Assembly: GCF_017104565.1 (NCBI RefSeq)
Contig: NZ_JAAGPD010000042.1
Location: 38,726 to 102,725, forward strand
Direction of reading: 5' to 3'
DNA from: Paraburkholderia sp. Tr-20389
GTDB taxonomy: Bacteria; Pseudomonadota; Gammaproteobacteria; Burkholderiales; Burkholderiaceae
DNA length: 64,000 bases
Each line of letters opens with the position of its first letter. Position 1 is the stretch's first letter. Below, in pieces: positions 35,654 through 43,049 of the stretch. The notes below the pieces were generated by a model. That model ran no database searches. It had not been told where the DNA came from and saw only the letters and a program-made list of their open reading frames with translations. The position numbers were made by a program, and so were the translations under genes.

Positions 35654-37183
35654 ATGAGCGCAATTCCAACGACAGTCGCAAGCCAGAAGGTCGAGACCGT
35701 GAAGCTGCTGATCAACGGCGAGTTCGTCGAATCGAGCGCGACCGAGTGGCGCGACATCGTGAATCCGGCGACGCAGCAGGTGCTCGCGCGCGTGCCGTTT
35801 GCGACGCGAGAAGAAGTGGACGCCGCGATCCGCTCCGCGCATGCCGCATTCGCGACGTGGAAGAACACGCCGATCGGCGCGCGCATGCGCATCATGTTGA
35901 AGTATCAGGCGCTGATTCGCGAGCACATGCCGCGCATCGCGAAGACGCTGACGGCGGAGCAGGGCAAGACGCTGCCCGATGCCGAGGGCGATATCTTCCG
36001 CGGCCTCGAAGTGGTCGAGCACGCGTGTTCGATCGGCACGCTGCAACAGGGCGAGTTCGCGGAGAATGTGGCGGGCAGTGTCGACACGTACACGCTGCGT
36101 CAGCCGATTGGCGTGTGCGCGGGCATTACGCCGTTCAACTTCCCCGCGATGATTCCGCTGTGGATGTTCCCGATGGCGATCGTATGCGGCAACACGTTCG
36201 TGCTGAAGCCTTCGGAACAGGATCCGCTGTCGACGATGCAACTCGTCGAACTCGCGATCGAAGCGGGCGTGCCGAAGGGCGTGCTGAACGTCGTGCATGG
36301 CGGCAAGGAAGTCGTCGATGCGCTTTGTACGCATGAACTGGTGAAGGCGATTTCGTTCGTCGGCTCGACGGCCGTGGGCACGCATGTGTACAACCTGGGC
36401 AGCCAGCATGGCAAGCGTGTGCAATCGATGATGGGCGCGAAGAATCATGCTGTCGTGTTGCCTGATGCGAATCGCGAGCAGACCTTGAATGCGCTGGTTG
36501 GTGCCGGCTTTGGCGCGGCGGGGCAGCGGTGTATGGCGACTTCTGTTGTCGTGCTGGTGGGTGCGTCGAAGGACTGGTTGCATGAACTCGTCGAGAAGGC
36601 GAAGACGTTGAAGGTGAATGCGGGTCATGAGCCGAAGACGGATGTCGGGCCGGTTGTTTCGCGTGCCGCGAAGGCGCGGATTCTGGGTTTGATCGAAAAG
36701 GGTGTGGAGGAAGGCGCCACGTTGGCGCTGGATGGGCGCGATGTGGAGGTGGCTGGCTACGCCGATGGGAATTTTGTCGGACCGACGGTGTTTAGCGACG
36801 TGAACGTCGGGATGGAGATCTACAAGACAGAGATCTTTGGGCCTGTGCTGTGTGTGATGACCGTGCCTACGCTTGATGATGCGATTGCGCTCGTGAATGC
36901 GAATCCGATGGGTAATGGCGTTGGTCTCTTCACGCAGAGCGGCGCGGCGGCGCGCAAATTCCAGAGTGAAATCGATGTCGGACAGGTGGGGATCAATATT
37001 CCTATTCCCGTGCCGGTGCCTTTTTTCAGTTTTACCGGGTCTCGGGGATCCAAGCTTGGGGATCTTGGGCCTTACGGCAAGCAGGTTGTGCAGTTTTATA
37101 CGCAGACCAAGACCGTTACCGCTCGATGGTTCGACGACGTTACTGTTGTCGATGGTGTGAATACAACCATCGCTCTGCGGTAA
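35654..37183 (+). CDS. mmsA: Methylmalonate-semialdehyde dehydrogenase (CoA-acylating)
   Basis: The 509-residue aldehyde dehydrogenase has the nucleophile C293 in GAAGQRCMATS, the MmsA-specific PFNFPAMIPLWMFPMAI and the C-terminal FFSFTGSRGSKLGD. The enzyme converts methylmalonate semialdehyde to propionyl-CoA, the last step of valine degradation. GGAG lies before ATG 35654. Element copy 3 begins 7 nt after its stop and separates it from mmsB, which it would normally adjoin. Confidence 0.95.
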   Translation: MSAIPTTVASQKVETVKLLINGEFVESSATEWRDIVNPATQQVLARVPFATREEVDAAIRSAHAAFATWKNTPIGARMRIMLKYQALIREHMPRIAKTLTAEQGKTLPDAEGDIFRGLEVVEHACSIGTLQQGEFAENVAGSVDTYTLRQPIGVCAGITPFNFPAMIPLWMFPMAIVCGNTFVLKPSEQDPLSTMQLVELAIEAGVPKGVLNVVHGGKEVVDALCTHELVKAISFVGSTAVGTHVYNLGSQHGKRVQSMMGAKNHAVVLPDANREQTLNALVGAGFGAAGQRCMATSVVVLVGASKDWLHELVEKAKTLKVNAGHEPKTDVGPVVSRAAKARILGLIEKGVEEGATLALDGRDVEVAGYADGNFVGPTVFSDVNVGMEIYKTEIFGPVLCVMTVPTLDDAIALVNANPMGNGVGLFTQSGAAARKFQSEIDVGQVGINIPIPVPVPFFSFTGSRGSKLGDLGPYGKQVVQFYTQTKTVTARWFDDVTVVDGVNTTIALR

Positions 37184-37190
37184 GTTTTTT

Positions 37191-37948
37191 GTCTGCGACG
37201 CAGTCGCCATTCTGGTTTTTTTTTGCTGGCGAGCGCCTCATTCGCGCTGGCATCCGCGATTTCACGTCGGTGGTCATGCGTTGCCCCTGTGCGGGGCGGC
37301 ACCTACTTTTCTTTGCAGCGGCAAAGAAAAGTAGGCAAAAGAAAGCCGCTCACACCGCTAGCTTTTGTACTTGCCTGCGGGCCCCCAACGGGTCCCGCAC
37401 TCCACGCGGCACCGCATCGTTTTGAACCCGTTGCCATCGTGCTAACTTATGCATCACCCGCTTTACATCCCCGCGTGAAGGGCTGCGTTACCTGAAAGTC
37501 CACCGCCGCCCAGGTGGCAAACTGTGTGTAGGCCGTCGCAATGGAAATGCACGACTCCGGACTGAAAAGCACGATCGGTGTCGTAAAAGCGCGAATGCGT
37601 ACGGTGCGACAACCTACACACAGTTTGCCACCTGGGCGGCACGGACGAGTCGCTGCCGCTGGCTGCGCTACGGGTGACTGGAGTGGGTGATGCGACTGTT
37701 AAGGCGTTGGCAACGGGCGCAAAACAAAGTGTTGCCGTGTGGAGTGTGGGACCCGTTGGGGGCCCGCAGGCAGGAACAAGCACTGGCGGTGTGAGCCCGC
37801 TTTCTTTGCTTACTTTCTTTGCGGCGGCAAAGAAAGTAAGTGCCGCCCCGCACAGGGGCAACACCAGCAAACCAGAAGCAAACCGCGGATGCCAGCGAAA
37901 GCAAAAAACCAAAAACCAAAAAAGCAAAACGACGACTGCGTCGCAGAC
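37191..37948. repeat. Nested palindromic intergenic element, copy 3 (inside the mms operon)
   Basis: A 758-bp element between mmsA (stop 7 nt upstream) and mmsB (Shine-Dalgarno 5-6 nt downstream). Ends are GTCTGCGACGCAGTCG (37191) and complement (37933-37948). The inner arm GTTGCCCCTGTGCGGGGC begins at 37280 with a partner ending near 37862. The central CCCAGGTGGCAAACTGTG pair is also present. The right arm carries its own variant of the CTACTTTTCTTTGC hairpin (TTACTTTCTTTGC), as in copy 1. Confidence 0.86.
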
Positions 37949-37970
37949 AGCACAAAGGAGGACATCTGAC

Positions 37971-38864
37971 ATGAAGATCGGCTTCATAGGACTAGGCAAC
38001 ATGGGCGCGCCGATGGCGCACAACCTGCTAAAAGCGGGCCACACGTTAAACGTATTCGATCTCAACGCGCACGCAGTGCAATCGCTAGCAGCCGAAGGCG
38101 CAACGGCGTCAAGAACACCAAAAGCAGCATCCACAGACGTGGAATATGTAATAACGATGCTCCCGGCGGCAGCACACGTAAAAGCGGTGCTAACAGGAGA
38201 AGACGGCATCCTCGCGGGCATCGCGAAGAACGTAACGATCATCGACTCAAGCACCATCGACCCAGCCAGCGTAAAAACCTTCGCCGAACTGGCGAACCAA
38301 AACGGCAATACGTTCGTGGACGCCCCGGTATCAGGCGGCACAGGCGGCGCAACAGCCGGCACGCTCACCTTCATGGTGGGCGGCAGCGCAACAGCCTATG
38401 AGCACGTCAAACCCATCCTGCAAGCAATGGGCAAAAACATCGTCCACTGCGGTGACACCTCGACCGGTCAGGTCGCAAAGATCTGCAACAACCTCGTGCT
38501 CGGCATCACAATGGCCGGCGTCTCCGAAGCGATGGCGCTGGGCGTTGCGCTCGGCATCGACCCTAAAGTGCTCGGCGGCATCATCAATACGTCGACGGGC
38601 CGCTGCTGGAGTTCCGACACCTACAACCCGTTCCCCGGCGTGATCGAAACCGCGCCGTCGACGCGCGGCTATACAGGCGGCTTCGGCACCGACCTGATGC
38701 TCAAGGATCTCGGCCTCGCCACCGATGCCGCCAGGCTCGCGCGCCAACCCGTCTATCTCGGCGCGCTCGCGCAGCAGCTCTATCAGACGATGAGCACCAA
38801 AGGCGCAGGCAAGCTCGACTTTTCCTCCGTCATCAAGCTGTATCGCAACGAAGGAGACGCGTGA
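37971..38864 (+). CDS. mmsB: 3-hydroxyisobutyrate dehydrogenase
   Basis: The 297-residue protein has an N-terminal Rossmann motif GFIGLGNMGAPMAHNL, substrate loop DAPVSGGTGGA (about 118-128) and catalytic lysine K170 in GQVAKICNN. It oxidises 3-hydroxyisobutyrate to methylmalonate semialdehyde, the MmsA substrate. A strong AAAGGAGG precedes ATG 37971, just beyond element copy 3. Its TGA overlaps the next ATG by one base. Confidence 0.94.
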   Translation: MKIGFIGLGNMGAPMAHNLLKAGHTLNVFDLNAHAVQSLAAEGATASRTPKAASTDVEYVITMLPAAAHVKAVLTGEDGILAGIAKNVTIIDSSTIDPASVKTFAELANQNGNTFVDAPVSGGTGGATAGTLTFMVGGSATAYEHVKPILQAMGKNIVHCGDTSTGQVAKICNNLVLGITMAGVSEAMALGVALGIDPKVLGGIINTSTGRCWSSDTYNPFPGVIETAPSTRGYTGGFGTDLMLKDLGLATDAARLARQPVYLGALAQQLYQTMSTKGAGKLDFSSVIKLYRNEGDA

Positions 38865-39670
38865 TGATCGAACTCGATTACGCCCATGACGGCAGCGTCG
38901 CGCTGCTGTCCTTGAAGCGCCCGCCCGCGAATGCATTTACGCCGGAAGGGCTGCTGCAGTTGCAACACATCGTCGGGCGGCTCAATGGCGAAGCGCAGGT
39001 GCGCGCGATCGTGATCACGGGCGACGGTTCGAAGTTCTTCAGCGCGGGAGCCGACCTCAACACGTTCGCCGACGGCAACAAGGAAGTCGCGCGTACGGCG
39101 GCGACACGCTTCGGCACCGCCTTCGAGGCTCTGCAGAACGCACGGCCGGTCGTGATCGCGGCGATCAACGGTTACGCGATGGGCGGCGGGCTCGAATGCG
39201 CGCTTGCGTGCGATATCCGCATCGCCGAGCAGCATGCCGTGATGGCGCTGCCGGAAACGGCCGTCGGTTTGCTGCCGTGCGGCTGCGGCACGCAGACGCT
39301 GCCCTGGCTCGTCGGCGAAGGTTGGGCGAAACGCATCGTGTTGACGGGCGAGCGCGTCGATGCGGCGACGGCACTGCGCATCGGCCTCGTCGAAGAAGTG
39401 GTCGAGAAGGGCGCGTCGCGCGAGTTCGCGCTCGCGATGGCGGCGCGCGTCGCGGGCCTGAGTCCGCAGGCCGTCACGTTCAGCAAGGAACTCATCCAGC
39501 AGGCGCGCAACGGCGTGCCGCGCGCAGCGGCGCTCGCCGTCGAGCGCGAGCGTTTCGTCGATCTGTTCGACGGCGCGGATCAGCGCGAGGGCGTCAATGC
39601 GTTCCTCGACAAGCGTGCACCGCAATGGCAAGCCGCGCAAATCACACAAACGAGCGAGCCGCAGCGATGA
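38864..39670 (+). CDS. Enoyl-CoA hydratase (probable methacrylyl-CoA hydratase)
   Basis: The 268-residue crotonase-fold protein has the oxyanion-hole sequence FSAGADLNTF and the second loop AMGGGLECALACD with a catalytic glutamate. It is translationally coupled on both sides (1-nt overlap with mmsB, 4-nt overlap with the hydrolase gene). In valine breakdown it would hydrate methacrylyl-CoA to 3-hydroxyisobutyryl-CoA. Confidence 0.9.
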   Translation: MIELDYAHDGSVALLSLKRPPANAFTPEGLLQLQHIVGRLNGEAQVRAIVITGDGSKFFSAGADLNTFADGNKEVARTAATRFGTAFEALQNARPVVIAAINGYAMGGGLECALACDIRIAEQHAVMALPETAVGLLPCGCGTQTLPWLVGEGWAKRIVLTGERVDAATALRIGLVEEVVEKGASREFALAMAARVAGLSPQAVTFSKELIQQARNGVPRAAALAVERERFVDLFDGADQREGVNAFLDKRAPQWQAAQITQTSEPQR

Positions 39671-40821
39671 GCGCCGTCCTCCAGCAGGAAGTCATGCGCG
39701 AACGGGAAGTGTTGTTTCGCGTCGTCAATCGCGTCGCGATCGTCACGCTCAACCGGCCTGCGGCGCTCAATGCGCTATCGCACGACATGGTGCGTGAACT
39801 GGCTTCGCTGATCGAACGTTGCCGCAACGATAGCGAGATCGTCGCCGTCGTGTTGCGCGGCGCGGGCGCGAAAGGCTTCTGCGCAGGCGGCGATGTGCGC
39901 GCGCTTCACGGCATGCGCCAGCGTAACGACAGCGGCTGGCAGCAGTTCTTCATCGACGAATACCGGCTCGACTACGCACTGCACACATTTCCGAAACCCG
40001 TCGTCGCGCTGCTCGACGGCATCACGATGGGCGGCGGCATGGGGCTGGGCCAGGCGGCGCGGCTGCGCATCGTCACCGAACGCACGAAGATCGCGATGCC
40101 GGAGACGCGTATCGGCTTTCTGCCGGACGTCGGCGCGACGCGCTTTCTTTCCATGATGCCCGCCGAGCTCGAACTGTACGTCGGGTTGACCGGCGCGACG
40201 CTGACGGGCGCCGATGCGCTGCATTGCCGGCTCGCCGATCTGTGCGTGCCGTCCGAATGGCTCGATACGTTCGAAGAGCGCCTGTTGCGCGTGTCGACAG
40301 CCGACATCGCCGCCGGCGATCTGTTGCGCGCGTTGCGCACCGTCTTCGAGCCGCCGTGCAACATCGTTCCGCATGCGGGGCTCGGCGCTTTCACGCAGGC
40401 GATCATGCGCCATTTCGACAAGCGTTCGGGCGTCGAGCGCATCGTTGCGGCGCTGCGCCAGGATCTTGAGCGAGAGCATCCGCGCGAGATGCGTCAATGG
40501 TTGCAGGCCACCTACGACGCGCTCACGTCGCACTCGCCGACCATGCTGTACGTGACACGCGATGCGCTGTTGCGCGGCCGTCAGATGACGCTCGCCGAAT
40601 GCTTCCGGATGGAATTGGGCATCGTCACGCGCGCGATCGAAGAGGGCGATTTCAGCGAAGGCGTGCGCGCACATCTCGTCGACAAGGATCGCAAGCCGCG
40701 CTGGGCGCCGGCGACGCTTGCGGAAGTGCGGCCGGAACGTGTGCGGCATTTCCTGTCGTCGCCGTGGCGCACGCAGGCGCATCCCCTGGCGAGTCTCGGC
40801 GAGGAGCCGGCCGTCGTGTAA
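39667..40821 (+). CDS. 3-hydroxyisobutyryl-CoA hydrolase
   Basis: The 384-residue crotonase-superfamily protein is longer than a hydratase, with the HIBCH-specific motifs KGFCAGGDVRAL and DGITMGGGMGLG, then ETRIGFLPDVGATRFLS. It releases CoA from 3-hydroxyisobutyryl-CoA so that MmsB can act. Its ATG overlaps the preceding stop (ATGA). A perfect terminator hairpin 37 nt downstream closes the operon. Confidence 0.92.
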   Translation: MSAVLQQEVMREREVLFRVVNRVAIVTLNRPAALNALSHDMVRELASLIERCRNDSEIVAVVLRGAGAKGFCAGGDVRALHGMRQRNDSGWQQFFIDEYRLDYALHTFPKPVVALLDGITMGGGMGLGQAARLRIVTERTKIAMPETRIGFLPDVGATRFLSMMPAELELYVGLTGATLTGADALHCRLADLCVPSEWLDTFEERLLRVSTADIAAGDLLRALRTVFEPPCNIVPHAGLGAFTQAIMRHFDKRSGVERIVAALRQDLEREHPREMRQWLQATYDALTSHSPTMLYVTRDALLRGRQMTLAECFRMELGIVTRAIEEGDFSEGVRAHLVDKDRKPRWAPATLAEVRPERVRHFLSSPWRTQAHPLASLGEEPAVV

Positions 40822-40857
40822 CGCCCCGTGTGTGTGAAGCGACACGACACCGCAATC

Positions 40858-40884
40858 GAAACGAGGCCCAATGGGCCTCGTTTC
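40858..40884 (+). terminator. Terminator of the valine operon
   Basis: A perfect 12-bp stem GAAACGAGGCCC / GGGCCTCGTTTC with an AAT loop, with short T-tracts at and after its 3' side. It follows the hydrolase stop and is the only strong terminator after the six-gene series. Confidence 0.8.
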
Positions 40885-40890
40885 ATTTAT

Positions 40891-41042
40891 CCCGACCCCG
40901 TGTTCAACGAACTGGGCGCGCAGAGGGCGCGGAGATCGGGCTCGCGGGCGTGGCGGCCGCGATCGCCGATGCCGTGCATCACGCGACGGGCGTCAGGGTG
41001 CGCAAGCCGCCCGTGATGATTGAGGATCTGCTCGCGGGCTAA
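40891..41042 (+). pseudogene. C-terminal remnant of a xanthine-dehydrogenase-type molybdopterin subunit
   Basis: One frame gives DPVFNELGA. After a frame change around 40915-40921 another gives AEIGLAGVAAAIADAVHHAT, then VRVRKPPVMIEDLLAG and a stop at 41042. This is the typical C-terminus of the large molybdenum subunit of xanthine dehydrogenase family enzymes. Only about 45 residues remain and the frame is broken, so it is a decayed fragment. Confidence 0.7.
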
Positions 41043-41312
41043 GCCGCGATGGCGAGGTTTGACGTCAGTCAGTCACGCTTCGCCTGCCGCTTCAGGGCCC
41101 GTTGCAGGCGTCGTCGCGGCGCCTGCAGCGTCGTGCTCGCCCGCACCGCTCACGCGCCCGATCCACCTGCACGCGAACACGGCCGCCGCGGCCGCGAGCC
41201 ACTCCACCGTGCCGTTTTCGCTTATTCCTTAGGCGCCATTCTGGAATGACGCGAATCGCAATGCGCAAACGGTTCCATTCGTTGTGCACACCCGCATGCA
41301 TTGACGACCATC

Positions 41313-41329
41313 GGGACGCGAATTGTCCC
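41313..41329. promoter_or_regulatory. GGGAC-N7-GTCCC inverted repeat, site 1
   Basis: GGGACGCGAATTGTCCC, preceded by CATC, lies 64 nt upstream of the small gene at 41393. Three related sites with the same 7-bp spacer occur at 41711, 45268 and 45314. The rest of the 350-bp gap (41043-41392) shows no gene. Confidence 0.55.
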
Positions 41330-41392
41330 AACGCGCACCTATAGTGTTGTCATTGCAGAGCGCACACCAGACAAACACGACGGGGAACAAGA

Positions 41393-41599
41393 ATGGCCAC
41401 TGAATATCTGCGCGACGACCACTATCACATCATCGACTCGATCGAGACCGACTCGAGCGGTAAGCAGATTGCGCGTGACGCGCATTACCACAGGCTTGGC
41501 GAATACGATCCCCGGGCCGATCAAACCCGCGACGTTTCGTTCCGGATCATCGGGACGGGCAATCAACTTTCGGCATTGATCTGGCGCGCAGTCAGATAG
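41393..41599 (+). CDS. Small hypothetical protein
   Basis: The 68-residue hydrophilic protein starts MATEYLRDDHYHIIDSIETD and ends TGNQLSALIWRAVR. A GGGGAACAAG stretch precedes the ATG. It is rich in His, Asp and Tyr at its N-terminus. Family not recognised; a GGGAC palindrome lies in its presumed promoter and a strong hairpin follows it. Confidence 0.55.
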   Translation: MATEYLRDDHYHIIDSIETDSSGKQIARDAHYHRLGEYDPRADQTRDVSFRIIGTGNQLSALIWRAVR

Positions 41600-41616
41600 C
41601 CCGAGTCGCGCATTGT

Positions 41617-41645
41617 CATTGGCCGACGAGAATCGTCGGCCAATG
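41617..41645. terminator. Perfect 13-bp hairpin after the 41393 gene
   Basis: CATTGGCCGACGA and TCGTCGGCCAATG are separated by GAA. The stem is long and perfect and begins 17 nt after the stop, as expected for a transcript end, though only weak T content follows. Confidence 0.6.
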
Positions 41646-41710
41646 CTGATAGAAAGTAGAGCCGGTGCCGTAATTGCCATAGTGTATTCATGGCGACCAG
41701 GCACGTCATC

Positions 41711-41727
41711 GGGACGCCGTTTGTCCC
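41711..41727. promoter_or_regulatory. GGGAC-N7-GTCCC inverted repeat, site 2
   Basis: GGGACGCCGTTTGTCCC lies 87 nt upstream of the small membrane-protein gene at 41815. It shares flanks with site 1 (CATC before, AA and GCG just after), arguing for a common regulator or promoter class. Confidence 0.55.
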
Positions 41728-41814
41728 AAGCGCGATGCAAATCGTGTGAGTGAATCCACGCACACGGTGGCATTGGAGACACAGACTCACTGTATTCGCC
41801 TGAGAGGACTCAGA

Positions 41815-41958
41815 ATGCTGAACAACAATTCTCCCCTTGAGAGCCTTGCGGCCTTTGCAATCGTCTTTGCCACCGGCATCCTGTCGACGGTCGTGCTCGG
41901 CAAATACATCGAAAAGGTGCGCCGCGACGCACAGCATGCCGAGCCTGGCGCAGCATGA
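41815..41958 (+). CDS. Tiny single-pass membrane protein
   Basis: The 47-residue protein starts MLNNNSPLESLAAFAIVFAT, with one transmembrane helix to about residue 28 and a basic KYIEKVRRDAQ tail. GAGAGGACT lies upstream as a ribosome site. It has no recognised family; the positive tail predicts a cytoplasmic C-terminus. Confidence 0.5.
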   Translation: MLNNNSPLESLAAFAIVFATGILSTVVLGKYIEKVRRDAQHAEPGAA

Positions 41959-42008
41959 GCATCTAACACACCGACTTCGCCGTTTCCACTCCAGCAAGCG
42001 TTCGCTCC

Positions 42009-42227
42009 ATGCCGATTCCCGCCCCTCCTATGAAATTGACCTGCCGCACTTGCGGCTGGCACCGCATTTACAGGCCGCGCAGCGACGTGCTAATGGTGCT
42101 GGGCGCATGCGAAGCGTGTGGGAGTGAGGACATCGAGATGAGGCCGGCGCGGCCATTCGATAGTCCCGGCACGTTGGCCGCGTGGTTGTTGGACCGTCTC
42201 AGCGGCCGCTCGCGCACCAGGTTCTAG
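42009..42227 (+). CDS. Small zinc-ribbon-like protein
   Basis: The protein has up to 72 residues, with two CxxC pairs (C12/C15 in CRTCG and C34/C37 in CEACG), 18 residues apart, suggesting a structural zinc site. An alternative start is ATG 42030. Function unknown. It sits in a run of very small genes upstream of the helicase region. Confidence 0.5.
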   Translation: MPIPAPPMKLTCRTCGWHRIYRPRSDVLMVLGACEACGSEDIEMRPARPFDSPGTLAAWLLDRLSGRSRTRF

Positions 42228-42308
42228 CGGCGCGCGCGTGCGGACATTTACATAACAACGACACAGACCACGGCGGACAGGCATAAGGAACAACGAGGGC
42301 CGTACTGG

Positions 42309-42479
42309 ATGAAAGATCAACAACGGGAAATGGAGCAGGCTGCCGCCTGGCTGCACGACGCGGATGGACTGCTGGTCACGGCAGGTGCAGGGATCGGCGT
42401 GGATTCGGGGTTGCCTGACTCTGCGAGAGCCGTAAATCGATCTGGCAAAAGGCATCGGCATTCGGGGCGGCGCGCTTGA
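42309..42479 (+). pseudogene. N-terminal remnant of a SIR2 family (sirtuin) deacylase
   Basis: The frame encodes about 37 recognisable residues including LLVTAGAGIGVDSGLPD, the conserved NAD-binding start of sirtuins. It then diverges into unrelated sequence and stops after 56 codons. The FRG that should follow GLPD is gone, as are the catalytic histidine and zinc-binding module. A deletion or rearrangement removed the rest of the gene. Confidence 0.75.
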
Positions 42480-42591
42480 GGGACTGACGGCAATCGATGC
42501 TGCGCTTGCCGGGGACTGAGCACAGGCTCAAGAAAGCGGCAAAAAGTGCCGTTAAACCCGAGACCATCCACTCACGCGACTCTATCGTTCA

Positions 42592-43026
42592 ATGTCCGAC
42601 ATCGACCGCGAAATCATGCGCGTGCTTCCCGACGCAGCCACGCAAAGCGATTACCTGAGCACGCCAGACATCTACCGGCGGCTGGCGGGCACCGTGCAGA
42701 ACATGCCGTGGCCGAAGACGGTTCACCGGCATCTCGCCCGGCTCGAGGAAGAAGGTCTCGTCGAGACAGGCCAGCGCGGCACGGCCTCCGTCTGGCGCAG
42801 GAAGGCGGGGGCGAGCGGCCTCGCCGCCAAGGCCGGCGCGATGATCAATTTCGACGACACGTACGTTGACGATGCGCTGCATGTGCAAGGCACGGTCATG
42901 TTGAGCCAGCGGTTGCGCTGGCGGCTGCGTTCGTTCGGCCCGAACGTCGAACTGCTCGGACCTGCGAGCCTGCGTGCCGAGCTTGCTGCGGAAGCGGCGG
43001 AGCTTGCGAACATCTATAGCAACTAG
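42592..43026 (+). CDS. Winged-helix protein with WYL-regulator-like C-terminus, apparently lacking the central WYL domain
   Basis: The protein has 144 residues. Residues 1-70 form a winged helix (STPDIYRRLAGTVQNMPWPK, RHLARLEEEGLVETGQRG). The last ~45 residues (SQRLRWRLRSFGPNVELLGP, ASLRAELAAEAAELANIYS) resemble the WCX tail of WYL-domain regulators. The usual ~100-residue WYL core between these parts is absent. It lies 23 nt upstream of a NERD-helicase gene on the same strand and may regulate it. It may be a deletion product or a genuine short variant. Confidence 0.65.
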   Translation: MSDIDREIMRVLPDAATQSDYLSTPDIYRRLAGTVQNMPWPKTVHRHLARLEEEGLVETGQRGTASVWRRKAGASGLAAKAGAMINFDDTYVDDALHVQGTVMLSQRLRWRLRSFGPNVELLGPASLRAELAAEAAELANIYSN

Positions 43027-43049
43027 CACGTCGCGCGAGGCAACGAAGC

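Noticed and set aside
35516-37210. A 564-codon minus-strand open frame
   Set aside because: It is antisense to mmsA and has the Arg/His-rich composition of a shadow frame.
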